From: Pogonophryne albipinna
Taxonomy: Eukaryota > Chordata > Actinopteri > Perciformes > Artedidraconidae
DNA: 64,000 bases
Reading direction: 5' to 3'
Assembly: GCA_028583405.1 (NCBI GenBank)
Contig: CM053256.1
Location: forward strand, 17,832,195-17,896,194
Under the pieces are notes generated by a model, which had not been told where the DNA came from, did no database searches, and saw only the letters and a program-made list of their open reading frames with translations. How positions within the stretch are numbered: the first letter of the stretch is position 1; the number at the start of each line of letters is the position of its first letter. The position numbers and the translations under genes were made by a program. Of this stretch, positions 1 to 12,389 are shown piece after piece.

Positions 1-339
1 ATTATTATTCAGAGGAGTGTTAGGAACAGATTGAATAAGCAGCTGCTGAGGGCAGGATCGTATTGACAACCAAAAGGATGGCTCAGCATATCTGTGTGCT
101 GTTATGTAATCTAAGTGAAGAGAAAGCTTGTGTCACCAACAGAATCAGAATCATGGGGTCTGTTCACAAGCCTGTTAAAATTGACTGAACTCATGACAAA
201 CAGAAATGTTTTTTAAATATTTGAAATTCTTTGAGTGAATAAAAGTGAGTCAGGATGTGCATCAGAAGGATAGGCTGACTCAATAAACGCGTCATGTGTC
301 CTTTTAGGATCTGATAACAGTAAATATGATATGTGTAAT
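1..339. other. unassigned AT-rich sequence
   Basis: No open frame, splice-flanked exon, terminal repeat or recognisable element tail can be seen between the window start and the assembly gap. Confidence 0.6.
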
Positions 340-1339
340 NNNNNNNNNNNNNNNNNNNNNNNNNNNNNNNNNNNNNNNNNNNNNNNNNNNNNNNNNNNNN
401 NNNNNNNNNNNNNNNNNNNNNNNNNNNNNNNNNNNNNNNNNNNNNNNNNNNNNNNNNNNNNNNNNNNNNNNNNNNNNNNNNNNNNNNNNNNNNNNNNNNN
501 NNNNNNNNNNNNNNNNNNNNNNNNNNNNNNNNNNNNNNNNNNNNNNNNNNNNNNNNNNNNNNNNNNNNNNNNNNNNNNNNNNNNNNNNNNNNNNNNNNNN
601 NNNNNNNNNNNNNNNNNNNNNNNNNNNNNNNNNNNNNNNNNNNNNNNNNNNNNNNNNNNNNNNNNNNNNNNNNNNNNNNNNNNNNNNNNNNNNNNNNNNN
701 NNNNNNNNNNNNNNNNNNNNNNNNNNNNNNNNNNNNNNNNNNNNNNNNNNNNNNNNNNNNNNNNNNNNNNNNNNNNNNNNNNNNNNNNNNNNNNNNNNNN
801 NNNNNNNNNNNNNNNNNNNNNNNNNNNNNNNNNNNNNNNNNNNNNNNNNNNNNNNNNNNNNNNNNNNNNNNNNNNNNNNNNNNNNNNNNNNNNNNNNNNN
901 NNNNNNNNNNNNNNNNNNNNNNNNNNNNNNNNNNNNNNNNNNNNNNNNNNNNNNNNNNNNNNNNNNNNNNNNNNNNNNNNNNNNNNNNNNNNNNNNNNNN
1001 NNNNNNNNNNNNNNNNNNNNNNNNNNNNNNNNNNNNNNNNNNNNNNNNNNNNNNNNNNNNNNNNNNNNNNNNNNNNNNNNNNNNNNNNNNNNNNNNNNNN
1101 NNNNNNNNNNNNNNNNNNNNNNNNNNNNNNNNNNNNNNNNNNNNNNNNNNNNNNNNNNNNNNNNNNNNNNNNNNNNNNNNNNNNNNNNNNNNNNNNNNNN
1201 NNNNNNNNNNNNNNNNNNNNNNNNNNNNNNNNNNNNNNNNNNNNNNNNNNNNNNNNNNNNNNNNNNNNNNNNNNNNNNNNNNNNNNNNNNNNNNNNNNNN
1301 NNNNNNNNNNNNNNNNNNNNNNNNNNNNNNNNNNNNNNN
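340..1339. other. assembly gap (1,000 N)
   Basis: Exactly 1,000 unresolved bases, a conventional scaffold gap size, so the true length is unknown. Open frames running through it are artefacts. Missing exons of the minus-strand SHISAL2 gene could lie here or beyond the left edge. Confidence 0.99.
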
Positions 1340-1625
1340 TTCCCACCGTGCCTTCAGTGTCGCTGCCCAACCCTCTGGAACTCCCTCCCTGCTGAAATCT
1401 GTAACGCCCCTTCTCTGAACATCTTCAAATCTACCCTGAGAACTCATCTGTTCAACAAAGCCTTCCAACAATAACTCACTTCCCCCCCCCCCCCCCTGCA
1501 ATGTAACACTTCCATTTCTGCCCCTGTTTTATGTCTTGACTCTTGTCCTTCCTTTCTTGTTAAGCGACTTTGGGTTAATGAAGGCGCTATATAAATTAAA
1601 GTTATTATTATTATTATTAATAATA
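1340..1625 (+). mobile_element. 3' end of an L2-type LINE
   Basis: The first 130 bases encode the usual C-terminal tail of an L2-like reverse transcriptase protein: residues PTLWNSLPAEI followed by LRTHLFNKAF and a stop near 1474. A 3' UTR follows and ends in the motif GCGCTATATAAAT and an (ATT)n tail at about 1607-1625, typical of L2 LINEs that end in a short microsatellite. The rest of the element is hidden by the assembly gap or was never copied. A C-tract of about 14 at 1483-1496 lies in the UTR. Confidence 0.8.
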
Positions 1626-1848
1626 CTATCCAATTGTATTGTGAAAAAAATGATCTGACTGTCACAACATTAATTATAGGATCTAAAGCTCATAGAGAAG
1701 AATATCAAGCTAACAAGCAAGAAACCTGTCCTTAAGTGAGTTTTACTGTTCAGGGTTTGTCACCAAATCTGCATTTTATCATCTCAGAAATAATAATGGC
1801 ATGGGACCAATACTGTCCCTAAGTTAAACAAGGGTTCTGTATGTATGT
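1626..1848. other. unassigned spacer
   Basis: Nothing recognisable between the L2 tail and the start of gypsy homology. Confidence 0.5.
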
Positions 1849-1851
1849 CCG

Positions 1852-3449
1852 TTTATCATTTGGACCGATCACAAGAACCTGTCCTATTTACGTTCTGCTC
1901 ACAGGTTGAACTCCCGTCAGGCTCGGTGGAAACTGTTCCTTGGAAGGTTCAATTTCACTCTGACTTACCGCCCTGGATTAAAGAACACCAAGCCAGATGC
2001 TCTCTCCCGCCAGTTTTCACCCCCTGTTGAAGAGAGCTCCGTTGAGACCATCATCCCTACCTCCTGTGTGGTTGGAGCGGCCAGGTGGGAGATCGAGCAG
2101 ACCGTTCAGGAGGCCCTCCAGGAACATCCTGCCCCAGCGGCCTGTCCTCCCGATCGGCTGTTAGTATCTTCCTCCATGAGATCTCCAGTGCTCCAGTGGG
2201 GGCACTCTTCTAAAGTTGCCTGTCACCCAGGTTTTCACAGAACTTTGACCCTAATCCAGCAGAAGTTTTGGTGGCCGACCATGTCTGCTGACACCAGGGC
2301 TTTTGTCTCTGCCTGCTCTGTCTGTGCCCGCAGTAAATCCTCTCACCGTGCTCCAGCTGGCCTCCTACGCCCTTTACCCATACCTAACCGGCCTTGGTCG
2401 CACATTGCTGTGGATTTCGTTACAGGACTTCCTCCGTCAGAAGGTAATACAACCATCCTCACCATTGTTGATCGTTTCTCCAAGTCTGTCCATTATGTCC
2501 CCCTGCCCAAGCTGCCCTCTGCTCTGGAGACGGCAGACCTCCTAGTGTCCCATGTTTTTAGGCTTCACGGCATTCCCCAGGACATTGTCTCAGATCGAGG
2601 TCCCCAGTTTGCTTCCCGGGTTTGGAAGGCATTCTGTCAGGCACTGGGGGCCACTGCAAGTCTCTCCTCGGGTTACCATCCACAGACTAACGGCCAGGCA
2701 GAGCGGGCCAACCAGAACCTGGAGGCAGCCTTACGTTGTGTCGCTGCCCGTCTCCCCGCCTCCTGGTCTTCGCACTTGGCATGGGTGGAATACGCCCAGG
2801 TATGTCCCCTTTTATGGTCTCTAACGGCTTCCAGCCCCCATTGTTCCCCAGCCAGGAGACGGAAGTGACTGTTCCCTCAGTCCAGGCCCATCTCCGTCGT
2901 GCCCGCCGAGTCTGGCGGGAAGCCCGAGCAGCCCTCACCCGGACTGCTGCCCGTAACCAGAGGCTGGCAAATCGCCACCGAACCCATGCTCCAGACTACC
3001 AGGTCGGCCAAAGGGTCTGGTTATCTGCTCGTGACCTGCCACTCCAGATTGAGTCGCGCAAGTTGGCCCCAAGATATATTGGTCCATATGCAATCGAACG
3101 TGTCATAAATCCCAGTGTCGTCCGCCTTAGCCTTCCTCCTGCTCTCAAAGTACATCCCTCATTCCACGTGTCTCTGCTCAAGCCCTTTGTCTCTAGTCCA
3201 CTCTCTCCTCCGGCTGACCCCCCCCCACCTCCCCGGCTCATTGATGATCACCCTGCATTTACAGTATGCCGGCTGCTGGACATTCGGCGGCGTGGTCGGC
3301 GTTTCCAATACCTTGTGGACTGGGAGGGATATGGTCCTGAAGAACGGTCCTGGATCTCAAAAGCCCTTATCCTGGACCACACCCTCCTGGAAGATTTCTA
3401 TAGGGAATTCCCTGACAAGCCAGGAAGGCCACCAGGAGGCGTCCGTTAG
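1852..3449 (+). pseudogene. pol: gypsy pol fragment: RNase H tail, integrase, chromodomain
   Basis: The first frame (about 1852-2797) starts in the RNase H tail ([10 protein letters not shown]), then has an integrase zinc-binding region with two His and a CSVC pair around 2200-2330. The core follows with the catalytic triad in AVDFVTGL (about 2410), SDRGPQF (about 2593) and the Glu of [11 protein letters not shown] (about 2690-2715). At about 2795-2800 the reading frame changes and some codons normally present between WVEYA and GMSPFMV are missing, so a small deletion has broken the gene. The second frame carries the integrase C-terminal domain and a chromodomain at about 3265-3410 ([13 protein letters not shown]), with a stop at 3447-3449. 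Chromodomains direct integration to marked chromatin. The product cannot be made as one protein. Confidence 0.9.
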
Positions 3450-3461
3450 GGGGGGGAGTAC

Positions 3462-3913
3462 TGTTATGGTTTAGGTGTTTTGCTTTCTCCTCCCCTCTGT
3501 CTTCTCTCTCTCTCCTGTGCAGTGTGGTGATCGTTAGAAGGCTCAGCTGGTTCACAATGAGGAGCACCTGTACTCATCTAATCAACTCCTCCATAAAACC
3601 CTGGTCATGTTCACACTCCAGTGCCAGATAATTCCGTCTCACTCGGTAGAGCTGAACGTCGTAGTATCCTAGCTTAGTGTGATTTTCTCTTGCTGTTTTT
3701 GTTGAAGAGTAACCTTGTTTTTTCCACTGTTTTTCCAGTGTCTGCTCGAGCCAGCCTGAGTCCTGCCGCCGCCACCGGCGTGAACTAGATCCACCTTCAT
3801 TTTGTGGATTGTTTTTTAGTTGCTCCTTTTTTCCTTTATTAAACTTTGTTAAAAGATTGAATCCATCTGGTCTCTGCCATTGTAGGTCCTGAACTTTTGA
3901 CCCAGCCTTGACA
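3462..3913 (+). repeat. 3' LTR of the gypsy element
   Basis: The LTR starts with TGTTATGG directly after the polypurine tract and ends with CCTTGACA, an imperfect inverted pair with TG...CA termini, giving 452 bp. No second copy is present upstream, which fits the 5' truncation. The long antisense open frame across it is not coding. Confidence 0.75.
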
Positions 3914-5360
3914 GCATGTTCACTGTGAACACTTTTGAATTCCAACCATGTAGTGTTGATGGCTTGCTACTTATGTACTGAAAATAGAAATAGATGAGTG
4001 CAGTAGGAAGTTTAATAACTTAATCCAAACTGAGACACCATTCTTCTAACTTTAAAGTAATCACTGATGCTAGTAATAACTTGTATTACTTTTGTGTCAA
4101 CTGACCTTTTTTAACCTTTGCTAGTTTGTATTTAGATTTAGAATTAGATAGACGGTGTGTTGTTAATTGAGCACACTTGTGCAGCATGTGAATTTCGACC
4201 GCGTAGCATTGTTAGCTAGCTATGCCATACTTCACATTAGGACACACTTTTGGCACACGTGAGGGCAGAAGGACACAAATTAAAGCACAGAATAACCTTT
4301 AATATCAAACTGGCCAGATTACTGTAGTGCTCCCCATTACAGAAAGAAAGAACGTCATCAGATTACAAATATACCTAGTAGCAATAGGGATTACTATCAG
4401 GAATAACAGTTCAAAATACAATATAATGGTGCCAGCAACAAAACTTCCTAGCTAAATACAAGGACACAAAAATCAAAATTAATGAGTAAGGTAATGCTAA
4501 AAAGACACATACGGTTTAAACAACATGTTAGTAACTATATATATAACACTTTTTCAAATCATTTTTAACACCAGCAGAAATGGCCTTTGGATTGATCAGT
4601 GACAGAAGTGGGAAATGTAAACGATTAAACTGAAAATTATTTTTTGTAATTATTCATGTGAACCTTTTATGTAATGACCGGTATCGAATGTGCAATTACT
4701 TTAACGAGGAATCCCGAAAAAAAACTGCCCCCATGTTTTGCAAAAAGTATAAAAACTCAAAAGGTTGTGTTCATTTACATGTATCAACTCAAAGGAACCA
4801 ATACTGTGACCAAAGAGTTGTCTGCACATAGCTCGACTAGAATGGCAAGTGGCTGCTTTAGAGAGGTTTTCTATTGATGTCATTGTAAATGGTTGATTGA
4901 TTTTTAAAAGGACATTGATGTGGCATTAAACGTGTCAGCACTTGGGGGCCCCTTACTACCCGTGGCCCTAAGCAGTTTCCTTCTTTTATTTTATCTTATA
5001 AATACTACGAGCATGCGTTTTTTATATAAGAGTGTTCTATTTTCTTCATCTCTATTTATATTTTCCTGTAACAACATACATTTCCTCTTTGTGGGCTAAT
5101 AAAGGAATTCTAAATTCTGATTTCCTTGGCTGTTCACATTCTGCATGTCTAAGCCTCACTCCACACTTTGCAAATTTTTTCAGAAGAACTACATTAGAAA
5201 AAGTCCCTTAAAAAACATTGATGTCGGTGGATGTGTATTATCTAAGAGTCAATAAGAGCATCCTTAGATCTATGGCATTTACTGAATGAAAGGCAAGGTT
5301 TCCCCTAATGGTATTGCACTGTGTTCTGAACTCAAAGTGACCCTGCATTAGTACTGTAAA
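3914..5360. other. intergenic, no gene seen
   Basis: AT-rich sequence without an exon I can support. Bases 4940-4985 and 5085-5125 resemble 3' ends of old retroelements (a GGGGGCCCC block, and GGGCTAATAAAGG followed by an AT-rich tail), but too little remains to name a family. Confidence 0.5.
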
Positions 5361-5366
5361 TGCCAT

Positions 5367-6765
5367 TTGAGCTTTACAAATGACTCTTTTGAGGTCTTCA
5401 ATGACACCCACTTAAACACAGACAGTGGCAGAACTTCAGTGTTAGTATTATTAGATATTAGTGCTGCGTTTGACACTGTTGACCACAACATATTACTAGA
5501 CCGACTGGAAAACTGGGTGGGACTTTCGGAAACAGTTCTAAATTGGTTTGAATCCTACTTCAAGGACAGAAACAACTTTGTTTCTATAAGTAAATACAAA
5601 TCTGAGTTGACAAATATGACATGTGGGGTACCTCAAGGCTCCATCTTGGGGCCTCTTCTCTTTAACGTCTACATGCTACCACTAGCTCAGATAATGAAAA
5701 ACTACAAAATAAGTTACCATAGCTATGCGGATGACACACACATTTACATAACAATTTCACCAGGAGACTATGCTCCAATTCAAACACTGAGTAAGTGCAT
5801 TGAACAAATCAATGACTGGATGTGTCAGAACTTTCTCCAATAAAACAAAGATAAAACTGAGGTAATGGTTTTTGGAGCCAAGGCAGAACGTATAAAAGTT
5901 AGCGCTGAGCTTCAGTCTGCAATGTTCAAAACAACAGATAAAGCCAGAAATCTAGGTGTAGTCATGGACTCTGACCTGAGTTTCAACAGTCACATTAAAA
6001 CTGTTACTAAATCAGCCTACTATCACCTAAAGAACATATCTTGGATTAAAAGACTAATGTCACAGCAGGATTTGGATAAACTTGTCCATGATTTTATCTT
6101 CAGTAGACTGGACTACTGTAATGGTGTCTTTACAATTCTCACTATCTATTAGAAAGCTGCAGCTGATTCAGAACGCCGCTGCTCGAGTCCTCACTGACAC
6201 TAAGAAAGTCGATCACATCACTCCAGTTCTGAAGTCTTTACACTGGCTTCCTGTGTGTCAAAGAATATATTTCCAAAAATACTGCTGCTGGTTTATAAAG
6301 CACTGAATGGTTTAGGCCCAAAATACATTTCTGACCTCCTGCTAAATGATGAACCATCCAGATCTCTCAGGTCTTCAGGGACTGGTCAGCTTTCTGTCCC
6401 CAGAGTCAGAACTAAACATGGTAAAGCAGCGTTAAGTTATTATGCTCCAAATATCTGGAACAAACTCCCAGAAACCTGCAGGTCCGCTGCAACTCTCACT
6501 ACTTTAAAATCCAGGCTGAAGACTTATCTTTTTGCCGCTGATTTTAATGTAACTATTCACATCTTAAACTACACTGTAACTTTTTATTCATGTACTTTTT
6601 ATTCATGTATTTTTCTTTTAATGTTTCTTTTATTATCTTTTTCTTTTTAATGACTGTTTTTAAATGCCTTTGTCTGAATGTCTTTCATTTTTGTAAAGCA
6701 CCTTGAATTGCCTTGTGTTGAAAGGAGCTATATACATAAACTTGCCTTGCCTTTTATCTAAGCAA
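5367..6765 (+). mobile_element. 5'-truncated L2 LINE, inactivated
   Basis: Encodes the second half of an L2-clade reverse transcriptase: DISAAFDTVDHNIL, the palm motif CGVPQGSILGPLLF, and the catalytic YADDTHIY at about 5728-5750. A stop at 5841-5843 interrupts the frame just before NKDKTEV. The frame shifts at about 6130-6145 and again at about 6258-6275, and the C-terminal part (KALNGLGPKYI, then APNIWNKLPE) ends at 6650. A 3' UTR follows to the motif GGAGCTATATACATAAA and a (CTTGC)n-like end near 6752. Endonuclease and ORF1 are missing through 5' truncation, which is usual for LINE copies. Confidence 0.9.
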
Positions 6766-7039
6766 ATTAGCCTAATTTGATCCAAACGTGAACAGACTGT
6801 AAGATACCAGCAACAGGTTGGCTCCTGACAACACACCAATGATACTTGCTTATCAACCCACAAATGCATGTGCTCCAAAACAGCACAACTTGCATACTTA
6901 TTGTTAACTGCAGGAGAAACTATGCCTACAGTATAATGCACATGCATGTTATATCATGCATAAATAGTAAATGTACCCACATTATAAATGTCAAATACGG
7001 AGGTAAAAATATACAACACTTGCATTTGACTGTCCTTAC

Positions 7040-7246
7040 CTCAAACCACCACATGTATCCATATTCGTAAGGAAAGAAGCTGTTGGGGTCATCGCAACAG
7101 TACTTCAAGTCACTGAACCCGCAGCAGAAAAGTGCCGTGGCATCACTGTCCGCTTTCGGACACGTGAAGCCCTCCACGAGCACATCTGCCTTGGTGTAGT
7201 AACCTTCACAGTCCGCGCTCATATCCGACACACACTGTCCGCACAT
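7040..7246 (-). CDS. shisal2: first coding exon of a SHISAL2 (FAM159)-type Shisa-like membrane protein
   Basis: Sixty-nine codons from an ATG at 7246 (MCGQC) to a donor GAG|GTAAGG with the GT at 7038-7039. The exon carries the cysteine-rich Shisa signature: EGFTCPK, then LFCCGFSDLKYCCDDP, then SFFPYEYGYMWW. The CCGF-x-D-x-KYCCDDP-x-SFFPYE pattern is what I remember of human SHISAL2A, in which a transmembrane helix follows straight after MWW. I chose the start because MCGQC lines up with the human N-terminus; an in-frame ATG lies eight codons upstream and another eight codons downstream. Shisa proteins are single-pass membrane proteins; the role of the SHISAL2 branch is poorly known. The transmembrane exon is not found between 3914 and 7040 and should lie in the gap or beyond the left edge. 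I cannot decide between the a and b paralogues. Confidence 0.85.
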
Positions 7247-7354
7247 GGACTGCCAGATGCGTTGTGGCACACATTAAAGCCTGCTCTGCTGATGCGCGTC
7301 TCCCATCGCAGCACCTCCACATCACGGAGTCCTGGAGCTGCACACACACAGGGT

Positions 7355-8439
<1,085 letters not shown>

Positions 8440-9260
8440 CCAACTCGCGCCGAGTGAATTGTACAGACAGCAGCTAGTAAGTAAAATAGATTTCAGTAGC
8501 CACTTGTCTGGAAATGCCGAAGACTAGAAACGGTTTTGAAAACTTTTGTCACGTAGTGATCGTTTCTCAATAAAACGTCTTTGCTCATGTCTTTGGCCAA
8601 TCAGAATCACGATAAGGACGTGGTGTTGTTGCAGGAAGTCACGACGGAGAATCATTTTGCGGTAGAACTTCTCTTTATACATCCATGGATACAACATATA
8701 CGTGTTGATAGAAATCAACACGTAATGAAATAAGACCCCACGGTTGATGATTGATAGGTGTGTGGGCTGTCTTTCATTTTGACTACCCAGAACAATGGGG
8801 GCTATCCACCCTCATCCACAATGTGAAGTAATTCACACAGCCTCTTCTCTCTTCTCTCTGTGAGGAGCAGCAGGTTCAGCTTTCAGAACAGAGTAACAAA
8901 ACACAAAAATTGCATAATTTTTTTTTAAAAGAGTCGTAATTATTTTTCTTCTCAAGAGAGTACCAGAATGTATTTTATGCTAGTATTTCAAAAAATCTCC
9001 TGGGGGACAATCCCCCCAGACCCCCTGCAGGGGTTGGGTTTTCAGCATGTCAACTCTTTCACTTGTGGGGAAATTGCAGGATTGGCTCCAGGTCGCCCTT
9101 TTATTTACTACAAGACAAATGTGCCTTTTTATTTCATACAGTTCATTTGGGTTGAGACAGGGAAATAATCTAACCCTCACGCGTGGCGTTTCACTGTCAA
9201 GGGGGGCAATATAGCGTGTATGTAATTACATTGCAAATACTGACTTGAGCCCACCACTGT
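8440..9260 (+). repeat. dispersed repeat X, copy 1
   Basis: About 820 bp that recurs in inverted orientation at 12390-13198. Matching blocks include GACTAGAAACGGTTTTG at 8523, a hairpin at 8700-8723, the self-complementary GGGGGACAATCCCCCC block near 9001 and the end TACTGACTTGAGCCCACCAC near 9240-9257. No coding capacity and no clear terminal repeats can be seen, so the TE class is open. Confidence 0.75.
8700..8723. repeat. short palindrome in repeat X copy 1
   Basis: ACGTGTTGAT, a four-base loop, then its exact complement. The same hairpin, longer by four base pairs on each side, occurs in copy 2 at 12930-12961. Confidence 0.85.
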
Positions 9261-9683
9261 ATGGGTTAGCCCAGCGTTTCTCAATGTGTGGGGCGCGCCC
9301 CACTGATGGGGCGCAGAGATGTGATAGGTGTCGTGAATGGACGCGATGAACGGGAGATAAAAAAAAAATTTAATTTTTTTTTTTTTTACCTCAGACCGGA
9401 ATCGAACCTGAGTCCTCGCGTGCGGTAGTGGACTGTTACAGCCGAGACTCACAACGGTGGGTGTTTGCGGCGGCGGATGTGGTACCGGCGCTGTGAAAGT
9501 CCACGGCCAACCTATGCAATAGCTACCGGCCCACCGAAGGCAGCAGCCCACCGGGAAAAGTCCCGAATCTCCGATGGCCAATCCAAGCCTGCTCACACAA
9601 ACTGAGACTGAAACCAAAATAATTTACAGAAATATGTAAAAATCTCTCATACACACATGTGAAATGCACTGAAACGCTCTCTC
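9261..9683. other. hAT-like remnant with a tRNA-like internal promoter box
   Basis: Begins with AGCGTTTCTCAATGTGTGGGGCGC, typical of fish hAT ends. On the minus strand, 9408-9398 reads GGTTCGATTCC, a good RNA polymerase III B-box, and 9525-9507 resembles an A-box. The spacing of about 105 bases is longer than in a tRNA. The B-box is followed by an A-rich run on that strand, as in a SINE head. I cannot say whether this is a SINE or chance. Confidence 0.3.
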
Positions 9684-9812
<129 letters not shown>

Positions 9813-9905
9813 AGCGTTGCAGTCGGGAAGAAAAGCAATGTGGAGCGGTACCTCACCACTTCATAAGGAGTTTGACCGTGACACTTTTCGAAATCCCGTT
9901 TGTGT
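9813..9905 (+). pseudogene. hAT transposase scrap (BED-finger-proximal region)
   Basis: Directly after the AC tract the plus strand encodes SVAVGKKSNVERYLTTS, a motif of ZBED5/SCAND3-type hAT transposases. The same motif, more decayed, is found at about 47020-47060. Nothing else of the protein can be read. Confidence 0.5.
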
Positions 9906-10079
9906 CCCCCCAATTTACAAATATGTTTATTATTATTTTTTAACGCAAGCCGTCATTGCCACGGAGGAGCACACAGCCTCTGTGAGCGAGTGAGACAGTG
10001 AGAGCTAGAGTGAGCACACCTTTATCTATTTAATATAGCATAGTTGTAAAAAATAAAGTAAGAAATCATTCCAATGTGT

Positions 10080-10440
10080 ACTATAGGACAGTAAAAAAAA
10101 AAAACTGTTTAAAAGGGGAGTGATTAGTAAAATATGCATAAATAAAAAGAAAGAATGCTAACTGTAACATACGATAAGAATAAGCAAGTTTAAATGATTT
10201 GTTATGGGTTGTGATCATATTCTAAATGTTTGGAATATTGAAAAGTATACAGCTCTCTTTCAAATGAGTGTTGAGAGCTGTATCCATATTCATGTTGTGC
10301 TCAAAGTGCACCAGATTGATGCATTTGACATCAACATTTAAAAAAAAATCTTCCCGGGGGTGCATGCCCACGGACCCCCCGAGGGGATGTGAGGTCCACC
10401 CCCAAATAAAGCAGGTTAAAATAATTAAAGGGGACCTATC
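10080..10440 (+). repeat. dispersed repeat Y, copy 1
   Basis: Shares many blocks with 30770-30979 plus 31818-31860: ACTGTTTAAAAGGGGAGTGA, CTCAAAGTGCACCAGATTGA, TCTTCCCGGGGG-x-GCATGCCC and GTCCACCCCC. Copy 2 is split by a hAT insertion. No coding capacity seen. Confidence 0.7.
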
Positions 10441-11526
10441 GTGCAAAATGCACTTTTGTATGTCTTTTATACATGAATATGTGTCCAGGGTGTGTCAGGG
10501 AACTCACCAAGTGTCAGAAAACACAACCCTCTCTCTTTTCCTCCGTACAGGGGCGGATCTAGAAAAATATTCATGGGGTGGCAAGAGGGTGGCAGGAGAA
10601 TTTGAGGGGTGGCATCCCCTGGCAGAAGTATATGCTGATTAAATCGCAGTCATATCAATCAATGTTAACTCGGAAAGCCACAATATTGATATTTTAACTC
10701 AATAACATTTGGTGACATTATTGTGGCACATCAGTATAGCCTTAAATATAAACATTTAAGGTGGCAGACATCATTTAATGAATTTTAACTGAATGAGTTT
10801 GTTTCACTCTTAGACCAGCAGGGGTACCAAATCTATACAGACTGCTGCAATAAGTACATTAATGAACTGTCTCATCGATGTGTGTCTGTATGAATATGAT
10901 AATATTAACAATCATATTATTCCTATCAGCTGTCAATCACATATTCAGTGTTATTATTAAAAAACTATATTTTTTGGAGGAGTTAATGATGAACGTTCCT
11001 CAAGATGCTTGCTCACCCTCCTTCAAATTTGAAAGACCAGTAATTACTATCATAAATCAAAATAATCAAAAGAACAGTTCAGCGCCCCACAACTTCATTG
11101 CAAACAGTTACAACCTTGACTTTACATCAGAAAGAACAAACATTAAAGAAGTGACTAACTGCATCAGTTAGGGTTAAACAACGTGTATTCAGCTAAAACA
11201 TCGCTGCAGTTATTACCCAGTGGAAAGTCCTTACCTACTCGCCTAGTTAAATCAAAGTGGTTACTTTTTTTTCGGCTGGGCAGTGAAGTTTTACACACCG
11301 TCTTATTTGACTTTATCAGGACTTGAAACAGTTTTTTGGGGGCAGACCCCCACAAAGAAGAAAAATATATTTACACATGTAAGGTCATCATCTTAACAGT
11401 TTTTTGTGCTCATCGAGTCATCCGTGAGCAGAGCATCAAGTTGGCATGCCTATTACAGCTGAATGTGGCGATTACCATCTTGATCAGCAAAACGCCTCAC
11501 AAACTTATTAAGATTTGAAGCTATGG
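10441..11526. other. intergenic with a hAT-type terminus
   Basis: At 10548 CAGGGGCGGATCTAG looks like one end of a hAT-type element, but I found no partner end. The rest is AT-rich without exons I can support. Confidence 0.4.
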
Positions 11527-11762
11527 TGGTATACACACGGGGAGAGGGATCCCTCCTCTGTTGCTCTCCATGAGGTTTCTCCCATGTTCCCCTTTAAACT
11601 GTGGGTTTTCTCCGGAAGTTTTTCCTTGTACGATGTGAGTGTCTAAGGACAGAGGGTGTCGTTTTGTCATACTGATATTCTGTACACACTGTGAAGACCA
11701 CTGAGACAAATGTAACATTTGTGATATTGGGCTATATAAATAAACATTGATTGATTGATTGA
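11527..11762 (+). mobile_element. 3' tail of a LINE or LINE-driven SINE
   Basis: Contains the conserved fish block with TTTCTCC, AGTTTTTCCTTG, GATGTGAGTGTCTAAGGACA and TGATATTGGGCTATATAAAT, ending in (TTGA)n. This is a 3' UTR of the L2/CR1 type; no protein part remains. Confidence 0.6.
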
Positions 11763-11894
11763 TGGTGCAGGCTCTTCTCTGTCATTGTAGACCGCAAACA
11801 GTGGCGGCGCCAGAGTATTTGTGTTGGGTAATCTATGGTAGGGCTAACCCATACAGTTTTAGTTTTTTATTGAACATGTCAGAAACAAAAACAT

Positions 11895-11931
<37 letters not shown>

Positions 11932-12389
11932 TCTCTTTTTTCCTATTCTCTTTTTTTTTCCTCACTCAAATTAATAATTATAACAAAGTACAAAAAAATA
12001 ATAATAACAAAAATAAATAAATAAATAAACAATAATAATTCTCAAATAGTCTGTCATGTTCAACAGGGGCAAGAAGAAGCTTAAAAAAACTTTTCTGGTC
12101 CTAACCCCTCTAGCATATATTTTTCTTAAAAATAAAACATTAGGTCATCATCATCAGCGACATGTTTGTCTTGTTAATTTGTTTGCTTTTTGTTTTTTTA
12201 CAAAACAATCAGAAATAAATTACTTTTACAATTACAAGAAATAACAACAAATGGGATTTTACAGGTCCTGTTCATAACCATTCATGATTTGGCTCCTAAA
12301 TAATACTTTCAGTTTAGATAGACTTGTACAATATTTCAGTGCATCGTTACAGTTATTCCACAGGCTAACACCTTTTGATGAGATGCAAT
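11763..12389. other. intergenic, AT-rich
   Basis: Contains a short (AT)n tract at about 11904-11931 and AAT/AAAT-rich simple sequence at 11995-12040. No gene seen. Confidence 0.6.

Larger units (their letters stand above)
1849..3913 (+). mobile_element. 5'-truncated Ty3/gypsy chromovirus with 3' LTR
   Basis: The segment runs from the RNase H end of pol through integrase and chromodomain into a 3' LTR. Gag, protease, reverse transcriptase and the 5' LTR are absent, so this is a truncated remnant. The order RNase H, integrase, chromodomain, purine-rich tract and LTR is that of vertebrate sushi-type chromoviruses. The polypurine tract is the G-run at 3449-3457. The L2 tail lies 220 bases upstream and may mark independent insertion. 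Confidence 0.9.

Noticed and set aside
191..1501. Open frames of 350-436 codons on both strands
   Set aside because: They run through the 1,000-N gap; the readable ends are a LINE tail and non-coding sequence.
3574..3945. 123-codon minus-strand open frame
   Set aside because: It lies antisense in the gypsy LTR and shows no recognisable protein motif.
4676..4730. Short similarity of CTTTAACGAGGAATCC to a conserved 18S rRNA stretch
   Set aside because: Only about 15 bases agree and the neighbouring rRNA sequence is absent; probably chance.
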